64,000 nucleotides of DNA, from contig NC_046681.1 of NCBI RefSeq assembly GCF_009870125.1, positions 9,561,001 through 9,625,000 of the forward strand, read 5' to 3'. A model generated the notes under the pieces. The model made no database searches and had not been told where the DNA came from. It worked only from the letters and a program-made list of their open reading frames with translations. Position numbers and translations under genes: made by a program. How positions within the stretch are numbered: position 1 is the stretch's first letter; each line of letters begins with the position of its first letter. This DNA comes from Drosophila pseudoobscura. Its lineage: Eukaryota > Arthropoda > Insecta > Diptera > Drosophilidae. This document shows, in pieces, positions 29,512 through 39,081 of this stretch.

Positions 29512-31039
29512 TGATGGTGCGGCAGAGGCAGGAACCGCAGCGAGGAAAATGTTTTAAAATGAAATCACTTTTAATGAGTCATTCAAGTGGCATGAAGCAG
29601 GCAACAGACTCGACTCCGTCCTCGTCCCTGTCCCCATCTCGACTTGACTAGCCATCCAGGCAGCATAAAAATAATAATTTTTACAGCGCTACAAACAAAA
29701 AGAACAGAGCCGAAGAACCAGAAATGTTTAGCAGCCTTGGAGGTCGCACTTTTGGATACCCTTTGAAATATAAACAAGAAAAAATTAAGAAATAGAATTT
29801 CTAGAAGTGGTTCTAGCCAAGACCTTCCCTTGACTCATTGCTCCTATTGAAAACAGGATCGAGATTTATTACCTACTGCCTGCTGGAGCTGTATGCCAGA
29901 TATCTGTGAAACTAGGGGATATCTATATCTATATCCATTCGCTTGTGGCTGCTCGTTGCCAGGTACCCATCTTTCTGAGGGTACAATGAAGATTGCCCAG
30001 AAAAGGAAGGCAAAGCAATAATAATTTCGCGTACGGACACTGCCAAGTGGATGCTCCAGGAAGCGTCAGTCGGCAATGGCTGAGCGAGTGCCTCGGCGAG
30101 TGCCGTGCCCCTGCCACCAGCGCAGGAAATCACCAGCATCAGCAGCAGCAGCACCACCAGCACCAGCAATGCGGCAGCAACAAGTGGTCTCGACTCGACT
30201 CTCTCTTGTCGTGATTCCAGCTCCTGCGGCCATTTCACTTTGCTTTTCATTTTATTGCTAATTTTTTTGCGCTCTTTCTCCGCGAGTTTTTGCAAATTAT
30301 AATGACAGCCCCCGGTCCGGCCCGGTCCGGTCCAGATGCGGAATGGAATAGACTGTTAGTGTCGGGCGTGGCGCCGCTTGGGGGGTCGGGGTCGGTCCAT
30401 GGAGGCGAAATAGACATTTAATGAAACGAAACGACAACAAATTGTTTAAACATTATTTGCGCTTTCCCTTTGCCGTTTGCCTTTCCTCCTTTCTTCCTTT
30501 CTGTGCATCTCCTTTCCATCTCGCTTCTCTTTTATACGTTATTGTTAATAAACAGACATTACAAGGCAGATAATGAACGCAAAGGAGACTGCTCCTCTAC
30601 TTGGGGACAGAGCCAGGGACTCTTGCAGAGCTTGCAAATTGAAATTGTGGACGCTTTGACAGCAAACGGGGGAAATCATTCATACAACAATTTGTAAAAG
30701 GGTTTAAAAATCCAAAATGACTACAGAAGGGACTCAAAGGCGCAAAGAAGCGTCCAATGAGGTGCTGAGAAATAAATATGGACTGAATTTTGTAACATTT
30801 TTAAGGAAAATTTCATCCGAAACAAATTTCAATATAAGACAATCGCTTTCAGGGTTATATAAGAGACGGAAACATACCCTTCTCCAGAATCCAATCTAAT
30901 CTCTTGGGTAATCAGTCGCTCAGTCAATATGTGGGTTCCTTTCCGCCAGATGCCACACACTGCACCAGGAAGAGTGTCTGAGGGAGAGGATGAGTAAGCG
31001 CGTGGCTGGGGGTTGCGTAAGCACTAAAATGGTCAATAT

Positions 31040-31276
31040 TAGCAATGATGTCTATGATTCTGCGCTATCGGTTTTACCTTACCTTCAAAATTGTGGATGC
31101 CACAGATCGTCCTGATATGGTGGTCGCCTCTGAGAGGGTGTTGCCGTTGCGGCAGGGATCTGCCCGATCCTGGCTGGATGGCCAGCTCTGAGAACTTGTG
31201 GGTTCCGCTCAGGAGTTTCGTCATCCAATTCCATAAAACATTGGATCTTGGAAATCGAACAAGACAAATTCTATAA
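31040..31276 (-). pseudogene. Possible 3' remnant of the BTBD9-like gene, unit A
   Basis: Read on the minus strand, one frame contains IRTICGIHN, which resembles the IR.VGT.N core of the discoidin-like domains that follow BTB-BACK in BTBD9, as I remember the family. It is followed by GTAAGG and, about 100 bp further, by a pyrimidine-rich CTCTCCCTCAG, so an old intron may survive between about 31085 and 30986. The reading frame does not join to the BTB-BACK part upstream. The similarity is short, so this is a weak call. Confidence 0.25.
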
Positions 31277-31556
31277 AATATTTAATACAAAATGTGTATT
31301 CATCTGTAGTTATAAGAATTTAATTCGTTCAAAGAAGTTAATTAAAGTTCAAATAAAAATATGCAATCCATTTAAATGAAAAAGAAAAGGAACAACTCGT
31401 TAAATCCTCACTCAGGCGTCGCTACTTCTAACAGTCTCCAAGTGGATCGATCGTCTAAGGAATATGGTTATATTTCCAGACTGGTGTTTAGAAGGGCTTT
31501 AAGCGTCACATCATTTAAAACGTCCAGGCGTCCGATCGCTCTTCTACTCTCTTACT

Positions 31557-32291
31557 CTACTCTCTACGCTCTTCTACGAGCAGAGTTCTACGAGTTTTGC
31601 TGGAGTGACGGAGATCATCGGCAGTCATCAGAGAGAGGCGCACAAGCGAGACCACCGACTTGAAGAACGCGCGCGGCTTGTTGCGACACCATTTCCTTAC
31701 CGCTAGAAATATGTCCCGCTCGCTGGCACAGAAAGTGTCCCGTCGCAGGACTTCTTCAAGCGAAGACTTGGAAAGCATTTGGAAGGAGTCGTGTTCCAGC
31801 AGTAAGTGCTGTTTGTCCACGAAATCGAGGCATTTCAAGGTCAGGAATATGATTTAGGATTGTGAAAACGTTGCTGACGGCCAGATTCTCCTCCAGGGGT
31901 TTGGCTATTTCCGACTCGACTTCCAGCAAACCAAACCGATTGGCCAGGCCGAGAACTTGGATGATGGCATTCCTGGTCCAGTGTGGATATGGGCAGAGTG
32001 CCCGAGTAAAGGTAGCCCAGGACTATTTTGAATGCCTCCAGCGAATCCACTCCGACCGCAGAGTAGCTCGCGGAAGTAATTACTGCGCTTTCCTAGAATA
32101 ATGCGGTGCGCCGGCAGGCGCTGATCCTCCACAATGAAAGACACGTCCGAGAAGTGCTCGTCCATGCACAGGCTGTTCAGGTCAGCCCAGACTTGTTCGC
32201 CAAACTCGTGCACCGGCTCGTGCTCGGCGCTGTGGCGTCTCTTAGCGGCGCCGGAAGACGTTGAGGATCCGTGGCTTGCCTGGCTGTTCAT
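31557..32291 (-). pseudogene. BTBD9-like BTB-BACK gene, unit A copy, frameshifted
   Basis: The minus-strand start at 32291 opens a BTB/POZ domain with the motif DVSFIVEDQRLPAHRIILG, close to that of fly BTBD9, a BTB-BACK protein whose BTB domain is of the CUL3-binding type. A 26-bp deletion between 32055 and 32056 relative to unit B breaks the frame after FRELLCG, so only about 75 BTB residues are read before out-of-frame sequence ending at 31905. A BACK-like block (SFQMLSKSSLEEVLRRD, then IFLAVRKW) remains open at 31557-31838. Two older frameshifts, shared with unit B, separate the BTB and BACK parts. A 52-bp intron with GTAAGT and CAG ends (32310-32361) lies in the 5' leader, so this is not a retrocopy. 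Pseudogene is likely. Confidence 0.8.
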
Positions 32292-32309
32292 TTTCGTTCC
32301 TGGATTTAT

Positions 32310-32361
32310 CTGTGGTGTTTATTTATATAGTTTTTGTATTCCGTACATTCTATTAACTTAC
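32310..32361 (-). other. Predicted 52-bp 5'-leader intron of the BTBD9-like gene, unit A
   Basis: On the minus strand the donor reads AAA|GTAAGT and the acceptor reads CCACAG, 18 nt before the start codon. The length is typical of short Drosophila introns. The same intron is intact in unit B at 35875-35926. Confidence 0.6.
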
Positions 32362-32447
32362 TTTTTTTCGTTTTCTTTAGCAAATCGTTAGCTTTAAGCA
32401 CAATTTCTCGTGGCACTCTTCAATGGAAAGTCGGCTGTGACAAAATA

Positions 32448-32468
32448 TATCGATAGTTCGTATCGATA
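32448..32468. promoter_or_regulatory. Paired DRE motifs, unit A
   Basis: Two TATCGATA octamers (32448-32455 and 32461-32468) lie 5 bp apart, about 160 bp upstream of the BTBD9-like start. DREF binds TATCGATA at many fly promoters, and the embedded CGATA is also the BEAF-32 recognition core. The position fits the promoter of the minus-strand BTB gene; divergent or boundary activity is possible. Confidence 0.65.
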
Positions 32469-33129
32469 CATTGAATAAAAGGCGATTTTATGTGCATGCC
32501 TATTTATTCTGTTTTAATCACTTATTATTCCGAGTATACATTCCGTAATATTTTTTGCTGTTGCATTTATACTCTTTCGGATATTAACAACATTTATGTA
32601 ATATTTAATATTCTCCATCCAAAACCCCATCCCTATCGATTGCAGTGAGCGATGGGTCCAAGCGCGGTTTATTTAAAATTGTGACAAGTGGGAACTGAAA
32701 TGCATTACGGCTGTATATCATTGGACTTTGCGAACCGAATAGTTGCAAAAACACAGATAGCCTTGTGGGGAAAAGCATGCATTGAGAGTTGGTAGCAGAC
32801 ATTATCGACTGTTGCAATTTTCAGAGCCAAGTTTGCTTGCTGGCAGTGTTGGAAAACATCATTTTGTTTAGAGATGGTTACGAACACTACTTTAGCATTT
32901 TGTCCATCATGCTATCTCTCTTCGCAGTAAATTTAGCAAAGTCTAATTTATTACAGCTATTGGCAATTAATATAACATTTATTCATGTGAAGCCATTGAT
33001 ACGAAAGTGTCGCAGTGTTTTGTGTGATTGAGGTTTTGCCCGTTCAGGCTTGGGTACAAATATTTATGTATTTGGAATGTCACATGAATAAAGTTTAGGG
33101 GCAGTCCCCTCCTCGCGCTTCTTTGCCAC

Positions 33130-33558
33130 TCAAGCCGAAGCGTTCTTCTCGTTGAGGTTGAACATCTCGCGCAGCTCAGCGGTAGTCTTGCCTTTAATAC
33201 TGTTGGCCACAGCCTTGCAGGTCACATCCACCAGACCCTTGATTTTCAGAAAATAGGCTGCCATAATCAGCTTGAAGAGTGTATCCTGGTCGACGTTGAC
33301 GAAGTTCGCATCCCATTCCTGCAGCTCCGAGCTCTTCTCCGCAGCCTCTGTACCTTGCGGATCGTCCTGATGGTACTGTATCCAGTCCAGCACCATGCGC
33401 AAAATGGCGCCGGTAATGTTCGAGAGCACAACGGGCTTGCCATCGTCCACTAACCAGCTGCTCTGGAGCATAGTGCGTAGGACTTTTGAAAAATTGACTA
33501 CCTTCACGTCAACAACGAAGACTTCGCCATCAGAGGACTCCAGCGCAATTCCCTGCAT
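33130..33558 (-). CDS. SKP1-like protein, C-terminally short, unit A
   Basis: 142-residue intact frame. Residues 1-65 form the SKP1 POZ-type fold (start MQGIALESSDGEVF). Residues about 85-140 match the SKP1 dimerisation domain, with EWDANFVNVDQDTLF, KIKGLVDVTCKAVAN and IKGKTTAELREMFNL. SKP1 links F-box proteins to CUL1 in SCF ubiquitin ligases in cytoplasm and nucleus. Fly SkpA is about 162 residues; here the last ~20, the TPAEEEQVRKENEW-type tail that helps hold the F-box, are missing because of a TGA after NEKNASA. No intron interrupts the frame. Unit A differs from B and C only at two codons (WIQY versus WIKY, PQGT versus PQDT). The gene lies about 1.3 kb upstream of the BTB gene on the same strand. 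It may be a diverged Skp paralogue or a decaying copy; intactness in three copies favours function. Confidence 0.85.
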   Translation of the reverse strand: MQGIALESSDGEVFVVDVKVVNFSKVLRTMLQSSWLVDDGKPVVLSNITGAILRMVLDWIQYHQDDPQGTEAAEKSSELQEWDANFVNVDQDTLFKLIMAAYFLKIKGLVDVTCKAVANSIKGKTTAELREMFNLNEKNASA

Positions 33559-34578
33559 CTTGATTTTTCAATTTTCAGAAGAATTTAGGCACAATACGAA
33601 AATTGAATGTGAATTATGCTGGACTCTATTTGACAACTGAATAATTTCTTTGCCTTTCTATTCTGACAGCCCTATGACATTCGACTGTAAAGGAACAATT
33701 TGGCTAGACTGGACAACCAAGCAACAACTGACTTTTATGCTTGGTACAAAAATGTTAAGGAAACGTGCTCTTCGTAAAAACCCGAAAATGTCGGAGTTTG
33801 GCAGTCTCGCAGAAGCCATCAAAAGCTAGACAGAACTGCGTATAGCTCGATCGTAAGGAGTGCCTCCTCCGCCATTTTCGGAGCCCACGGCCAGAGTACT
33901 TAACCTATAATAGGAGTGAGGTTACGATGGCACGTCGATCGAGAGCATTCCTTACGATGGTCCGTCGATCGAGAGCCTTAGTGTCGGGCGTGGCGCCGCT
34001 TAGGGGGTCGGGGTCGGTCCATGGACCCCTCCTTTCTTCTTTTCTGTGCATCTCCTTTCCATCTCGTTTCTCTTTTATACGTTATTGTTAATAAACAGAC
34101 ATTACAAGGCAGATAATGAACGCAAAGGAGACTGCTCCTCTACTTGGGGACAGAGCCAGGGACTCTTGCAGAGCTTGTAAATTGAAATTGTGGACGCTTT
34201 GACAGCAAACGGGGGAAATCATTCATACAACAATTTGTAAAAGGGTTTAAAAATCCAAAATGACTACAGAAGGGACTCAAAGGCGCAAAGAAGCGTCCAA
34301 TGAGGTGCTGAGAAATAAATATGGACTGAATTTTGTAACATTTTTAAGGAAAATTTCATCCGAAACAAATTTCAATATAAGACAATCGCTTTCAGGGTTA
34401 TATAAGAGACGGAAACATACCCTTCTCCAGAATCCAATCTAATCTCTTGGGTAATCAGTCGCTCAGTCAATATGTGGGTTCCTTTCCGCCAGATGCCACA
34501 CACTGCACCAGGAAGAGTGTCTGAGGGAGAGGATGAGTAAGCGCGTGGCTGGGGGTTGCGTAAGCACTAAAATGGTCA

Positions 34579-34819
34579 ATATTAGCAATGATGTCTATGA
34601 TTCTGCGCTATCGGTTTTACCTTACCTTCAAAATTGTGGATGCCACAGATCGTCCTGATATGGTGGTCGCCTCTGAGAGGGTGTTGCCGTTGCGGCAGGG
34701 ATCTGCCCGATCCTGGCTGGATGGCCAGCTCTGAGAACTTGTGGGTTCCGCTCAGGAGTTTCGTCATCCAATTCCATAAAACATTGGATCTTGGAAATCG
34801 AACAAGACAAATTCTATAA
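34579..34819 (-). pseudogene. Possible 3' remnant of the BTBD9-like gene, unit B
   Basis: Identical over this stretch to the unit A remnant, including IRTICGIHN and the GTAAGG that may be an old splice donor. The same weak case applies. Confidence 0.25.
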
Positions 34820-35095
34820 AATATTTAATACAAAATGTGTATTCATCTGTAGTTATAAGAATTTAATTCGTTCAAAGAAGTTAAAGTTCAAATAAAAATA
34901 TGCAATCCATTTAAATGAAAAAGAAAAGGAACAACTCGTTAAATCCTCACTCAGGCGTCGCTACTTCAAACAGTCTCCAAGTGGATCGATCGTCTAAGGA
35001 ATATGGTTATATTTCCAGACTGGTGTTTAGAAGGGCTTTAAGCGTCACATCATTTAAAACGTCCAGGCGTCCGATCGCTCTTCTACTCTCTTACT

Positions 35096-35856
35096 CTACT
35101 CTCTACGCTCTTCTACGAGCAGAGTTCTACGAGTTTTGCTGGAGTGACGGAGATCATCGGCAGTCATCAGAGAGAGGCGCACAAGCGAGACCACCGACTT
35201 GAAGAACGCGCGCGGCTTGTTGCGACACCATTTCCTTACCGCTAGAAATATGTCCCGCTCGCTGGCACAGAAAGTGTCCCGTCGCAGGACTTCTTCAAGC
35301 GAAGACTTGGAAAGCATTTGGAAGGAGTCGTGTTCCAGCAGTAAGTGCTGTTTGTCCACGAAATCGAGGCATTTCAAGGTCAGGAATATGATTCAGGATT
35401 GTGAAAACGTTGCTGACGGCCAGATTCTCCTCCAGGGGTTTGGCTATTTCCGACTCGACTTCCAGCAAACCAAACCGATTGGCCAGGCCGAGAACTTGGA
35501 TGATGGCATTCCTGGTCCAGTGTGGATATGGGCAGAGTGCCCGAGTAAAGGTAGCCCAGGACTATTTTGAATGCCTCCAGCGAATCCACTCCGATCTGTC
35601 CCTCGCACTCGGCCGTGTCACCGCAGAGTAGGTCGCGGAAGTAATTACTGCGCTTTCCTAGAATAATGCGGTGCGCCGGCAGGCGCTGATCCTCCACAAT
35701 GAAAGACACGTCCGAGAAGTGCTCGTCCATGCACAGGCTGTTCAGGTCAGCCCAGACTTGTTCGCCAAACTCGTGCACCGGCTCGTGCCCGGCGCTGTGG
35801 CGTCTCTTAGCGGCGCTGGAAGACGTTGAGGATCCGTGGCTTGCCTGGCTGTTCAT
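35096..35856 (-). pseudogene. BTBD9-like gene, unit B copy, BTB domain intact, BACK out of frame
   Basis: The start at 35856 opens 158 codons. Residues about 30-105 form a nearly complete BTB domain, through FRDLLCGDTAECEG and LEAFKIVLGYLYSGTLPIS, the latter lost in unit A. At about 35508 a missing two bases (or one extra) shift the frame; the BTBD9-like sequence continues in another frame (QVLGLANRFG) until about 35385, where a second break moves it to the frame holding SFQMLSKSSLEEVLRRD and IFLAVRKW, ending at 35096. Both breaks are shared with unit A and so predate the duplication. The gene could still make a BTB-only protein of 158 residues with a novel tail, which might pair with other BTB proteins; I think decay is more likely. 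Confidence 0.75.
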
Positions 35857-36012
35857 TTTCGTTCCTGGATTTATCTGTGGTGTTTATTTATATAGTTTTT
35901 GTATTCCGTACATTCTATTAACTTACTTTTTTTCGTTTTCTTTAGCAAATCGTTAGCTTTAAGCACAATTTCTCGTGGCACTCTTCAATGGAAAGTCGGC
36001 TGTGACAAAATA

Positions 36013-36033
36013 TATCGATAGTTCGTATCGATA
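36013..36033. promoter_or_regulatory. Paired DRE motifs, unit B
   Basis: TATCGATA at 36013-36020 and 36026-36033, identical in sequence and spacing to unit A and upstream of the BTB start and its leader intron (35875-35926). Confidence 0.65.
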
Positions 36034-36687
36034 CATTGAATAAAAGGCGATTTTATGTGCATGCCTATTTATTCTGTTTTAATCACTTATTATTCCGAGT
36101 ATACATTCCGTAATATTTTTTGCTGTTGCATTTATACTCTTTCGGATATTAACAACATTTATGTAATATTTAATATTCTCCATCCAAAACCCCATCCCTA
36201 TCGATTGCAGTGAGCGATGGGTCCAAGCGCGGTTTATTTAAAATTGTGACAAGTGGGAACTGAAATGCATTACGGCTGTATATCATTGGACTTTGCGAAC
36301 CGAATAGTTGCAAAAACACAGATAGCCTTGTGGGGAAAAGCATGCATTGAGAGTTGGTAGCAGACATTATCGACTGTTGCAATTTTCAGAGCCAAGTTTG
36401 CTTGCTGGCAGTGTTGGAAAACATCATTTTGTTTAGAGATGGTTACGAACACTACTTTAGCATTTTGTCCATCATGCTATCTCTCTTCGCAGTAATTTTA
36501 GCAAAGTCTAATTTATTACAGCTATTAGCAATTAACATAACATTTATTCATGTGAAGCCATTGATACGAGAGTGTCGCAGTGTTGTGTGTGATTGAGGTT
36601 TTGCCCGTTCAGGCTTGGGTACAAATATTTGGAATGTCACATGAATAAAGTTTAGGGGCAGTTCCCCTTCTCACGCTTCTTTGCCAC

Positions 36688-37116
36688 TCAAGCCGAAGCG
36701 TTCTTCTCGTTGAGGTTGAACATCTCGCGCAGCTCAGCGGTAGTCTTGCCTTTAATACTGTTGGCCACAGCCTTGCAGGTCACATCCACCAGACCCTTGA
36801 TTTTCAGAAAATAGGCTGCCATAATCAGCTTGAAGAGTGTATCCTGGTCGACGTTGACGAAGTTCGCATCCCATTCCTGCAGCTCCGAGCTCTTCTCCGC
36901 AGCCTCTGTGTCTTGCGGATCGTCCTGATGGTATTTTATCCAGTCCAGCACCATGCGCAAAATGGCGCCGGTAATGTTCGAGAGCACAACGGGCTTGCCA
37001 TCGTCCACTAACCAGCTGCTCTGGAGCATAGTGCGTAGGACTTTTGAAAAATTGACTACCTTCACGTCAACAACGAAGACTTCGCCATCAGAGGACTCCA
37101 GCGCAATTCCCTGCAT
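36688..37116 (-). CDS. SKP1-like protein, C-terminally short, unit B
   Basis: 142 residues, identical in protein and coding DNA to the unit C copy. It has the same POZ fold and SKP1 dimerisation domain as unit A, with WIKY and PQDT at the two variable codons, and ends at the same early TGA, so the F-box-capping tail of SKP1 is absent. The upstream noncoding DNA is cut at 37260, about 145 bp from the start codon, so its promoter may differ from those of A and C. Expected role, if active, is CUL1/F-box adaptor or a competitor of SKP1. Confidence 0.85.
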   Translation of the reverse strand: MQGIALESSDGEVFVVDVKVVNFSKVLRTMLQSSWLVDDGKPVVLSNITGAILRMVLDWIKYHQDDPQDTEAAEKSSELQEWDANFVNVDQDTLFKLIMAAYFLKIKGLVDVTCKAVANSIKGKTTAELREMFNLNEKNASA

Positions 37117-37269
37117 CTTGATTTTTCAATTTTCAGAAGAATTTAGGCACAATACGAAAATTGAATGTGAATTATGCTGGACTCTATTTGACAACTGAAT
37201 AATTTCTTTGCCTTTCTATTCTGACAGCCCTATGACATTCGACTGTGAAGGTACAATTTGGATAGTTCG

Positions 37270-37277
37270 TATCGATA
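37270..37277. promoter_or_regulatory. Single DRE motif at the B/C junction
   Basis: Only the second TATCGATA of the pair survives; the first was lost at the duplication junction. There is no BTB gene next to it in unit C. Confidence 0.5.
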
Positions 37278-37931
37278 CATTGAATAAAATGCAATTTCAT
37301 GTGCATGTCTATTTATTCTGTTTTAATCAATTATTATTCCGAATATACATTCCGTAATATTTTTTGCTGTTGCATTTATACTCTTTCGGATATTAGCAAC
37401 ATTTATGTAATATTTAATATTCTCCATCCAAAACCCCATCCCTATCGATTGCAGTGAGCGATGGGTCCAAGCGCGGTTTATTTAAAATTGTGACAAGTGG
37501 GAACTGAAATGCATTACGGCTGTATATCATTGGACTTTGCGAACCGAATAGTTGCAAAAACACAGATAGCCTTGTGGGGAAAAGCATGCATTGAGAGTTG
37601 GTAGCAGACATTATCGACTGTTGCAATTTTCAGAGCCAAGTTTGCTTGCTGGCAGTGTTGGAAAACATCATTTTGTTTAGAGATGGTTACGAACACTACT
37701 TTAGCATTTTGTCCATCATGCTATCTCTCTTCGCAGTAATTTTAGCAAAGTCTAATTTATTACAGCTATTAGCAATTAACATAACATTTATTCATGTGAA
37801 GCCATTGATACGAGAGTGTCGCAGTGTTGTGTGTGATTGAGGTTTTGCCCGTTCAGGCTTGGGTACAAATATTTGGAATGTCACATGAATAAAGTTTAGG
37901 GGCAGTTCCCCTTCTCACGCTTCTTTGCCAC

Positions 37932-38360
37932 TCAAGCCGAAGCGTTCTTCTCGTTGAGGTTGAACATCTCGCGCAGCTCAGCGGTAGTCTTGCCTTTAAT
38001 ACTGTTGGCCACAGCCTTGCAGGTCACATCCACCAGACCCTTGATTTTCAGAAAATAGGCTGCCATAATCAGCTTGAAGAGTGTATCCTGGTCGACGTTG
38101 ACGAAGTTCGCATCCCATTCCTGCAGCTCCGAGCTCTTCTCCGCAGCCTCTGTGTCTTGCGGATCGTCCTGATGGTATTTTATCCAGTCCAGCACCATGC
38201 GCAAAATGGCGCCGGTAATGTTCGAGAGCACAACGGGCTTGCCATCGTCCACTAACCAGCTGCTCTGGAGCATAGTGCGTAGGACTTTTGAAAAATTGAC
38301 TACCTTCACGTCAACAACGAAGACTTCGCCATCAGAGGACTCCAGCGCAATTCCCTGCAT
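37932..38360 (-). CDS. SKP1-like protein, C-terminally short, unit C
   Basis: Third intact 142-residue copy, with a coding sequence identical to unit B, which points to a very recent copy event or gene conversion. It keeps the upstream DNA present in unit A (through 38754), so its promoter is probably complete. Domain content, missing C-terminal tail and expected SCF-adaptor role are as for the unit A copy. Confidence 0.85.
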   Translation of the reverse strand: MQGIALESSDGEVFVVDVKVVNFSKVLRTMLQSSWLVDDGKPVVLSNITGAILRMVLDWIKYHQDDPQDTEAAEKSSELQEWDANFVNVDQDTLFKLIMAAYFLKIKGLVDVTCKAVANSIKGKTTAELREMFNLNEKNASA

Positions 38361-38715
38361 CTTGATTTTTCAATTTTCAGAAGAATTTAGGCACAATACA
38401 AAAATTGAATGTGAATTATGCTGGACTCTATTTGACAACTGAATAATTTCTTTGCCTTTCTATTCTGACAGCCCTATGACATTCGACTGTGAAGGTACAA
38501 TTTGGCTAGACTGGACAACCAAGCAACAACTGACTTTTATGCTTGGTCCAAAAATGTTAAGGAAACGTGCTCTTCGTAAAAACCCGAAAATGTCGGAGTA
38601 TATCAGTCTCGCAGAAGCCATCGAAAGCTAGACAGAACTGCGTATAGCTCGATCGTAAGGAGTGGCTCCTCCGCCATTTTCGGAGCCCACGGCCAGAGTA
38701 CTTAACCTATAATAG

Positions 38716-39081
38716 AAGTGGGGTTACGATGGCACGTCGATCGAGAGCATTCCGTTCGATGGCGGTGTCGCACTGTCTATACCCAATGGACCGATGGGTA
38801 TGATGAGTCTGGGTGAGCAGGTGTCCTCTATTCGAGGCATGCTTTCCGGCATACGTTGGAGTGCTTGCAGCCCATGGACCAAGGAACCAAATAAATTCAC
38901 TGGTGCTGCCAGTATTGGTTCAATCTTCACTGTCTTGAAGAGCATGCAAATGGAAAAGGAGGCCTCGCGGGCTATGATGAGTAACCTGTGGGTGTCCGCT
39001 GAGGCCCACACATTCAAGGAAGTGACAACTGTATTGGAAGTTTTGGCTGACCAAGGAATATGGTTTCACTATTCCAACTAA
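38716..39081 (+). CDS. Unrecognised open frame at the right edge of the duplication
   Basis: The frame is open for 121 codons after an in-frame TAG at 38713; the first ATG is at 38794 (95 codons). Composition is protein-like and not repetitive, e.g. PNGPMGMMSLGEQVSS and SIFTVLKSMQMEKEAS, but I do not recognise the family. Its first residues (YDGTSIESIPFDGG) lie in the end of unit C. In the unit A tail the same frame reads YDGTSIESIPYDGPSIES, so the motif is tandemly repeated there. It could be an exon of an older gene next to which the duplication arose, or a gene relic. No splice sites are convincing; AATAG before codon 1 could be a weak acceptor. Confidence 0.35.
   Translation, partial: KWGYDGTSIESIPFDGGVALSIPNGPMGMMSLGEQVSSIRGMLSGIRWSACSPWTKEPNKFTGAASIGSIFTVLKSMQMEKEASRAMMSNLWVSAEAHTFKEVTTVLEVLADQGIWFHYSN

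Larger units (their letters stand above)
23701..30355. other. Gene-free interval up to the segmental duplication
   Basis: No supported gene. It holds a CAGT-type tetranucleotide tract (27326-27392), a GCGGACA heptamer run near 29471-29511 and (GA)n at 27871-27889. A GTAAGT motif near 23955 follows an open stretch of about 95 nt, but the preceding acceptor is weak. The interval ends where the repeated unit begins at 30356. Confidence 0.6.
30356..33977. repeat. Segmental duplication unit A (complete)
   Basis: The unit starts with TTAGTGTCGGGCGTGG and carries, in order, an unrecognised spacer, the BTBD9-like pseudogene (minus), a DRE-containing promoter, a ~600 bp spacer and a SKP1-like gene (minus). 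It ends in a ~270 bp tail with the repeated motif TACGATGG..CGTCGATCGAGAGC. Unit B matches it almost base for base. A has about 75 bp near 30404-30480 that B lacks, and A lacks 26 bp of the BTB gene that B keeps. A 60-codon plus-strand frame (30717-30899) is identical in A and B; I recognise nothing in it and think it may be chance. Confidence 0.9.
33978..37260. repeat. Segmental duplication unit B (right end lost)
   Basis: Begins at the same TTAGTGTCGGG as unit A and follows it to the end of the SKP1-like upstream region. There it breaks at 37260, and unit C starts at a DRE instead of continuing into the ~270 bp tail. Substitutions relative to A are few, mostly between genes; B keeps the 26 bp lost in A. 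The pattern fits a recent tandem duplication followed by a second partial event. Confidence 0.9.
37261..38754. repeat. Segmental duplication unit C (partial)
   Basis: Starts inside the DRE pair (GATAGTTCGTATCGATA) directly after the truncated end of unit B, with at most one base of microhomology at the junction. It carries the spacer and the SKP1-like gene, then the ~270 bp tail that B lost, ending at GAGAGCATTCC. It lacks the BTB gene. Confidence 0.9.

Noticed and set aside
30717-30899. 60-codon frame identical in units A and B
   Set aside because: Identity reflects recent duplication; no family resemblance and no control signal.
32605-33031. Short frames in the spacer between BTB and SKP1 genes, repeated in three units
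   Set aside because: They are repeated only because the DNA was duplicated; the copies differ by replacement changes with no sign of coding constraint.
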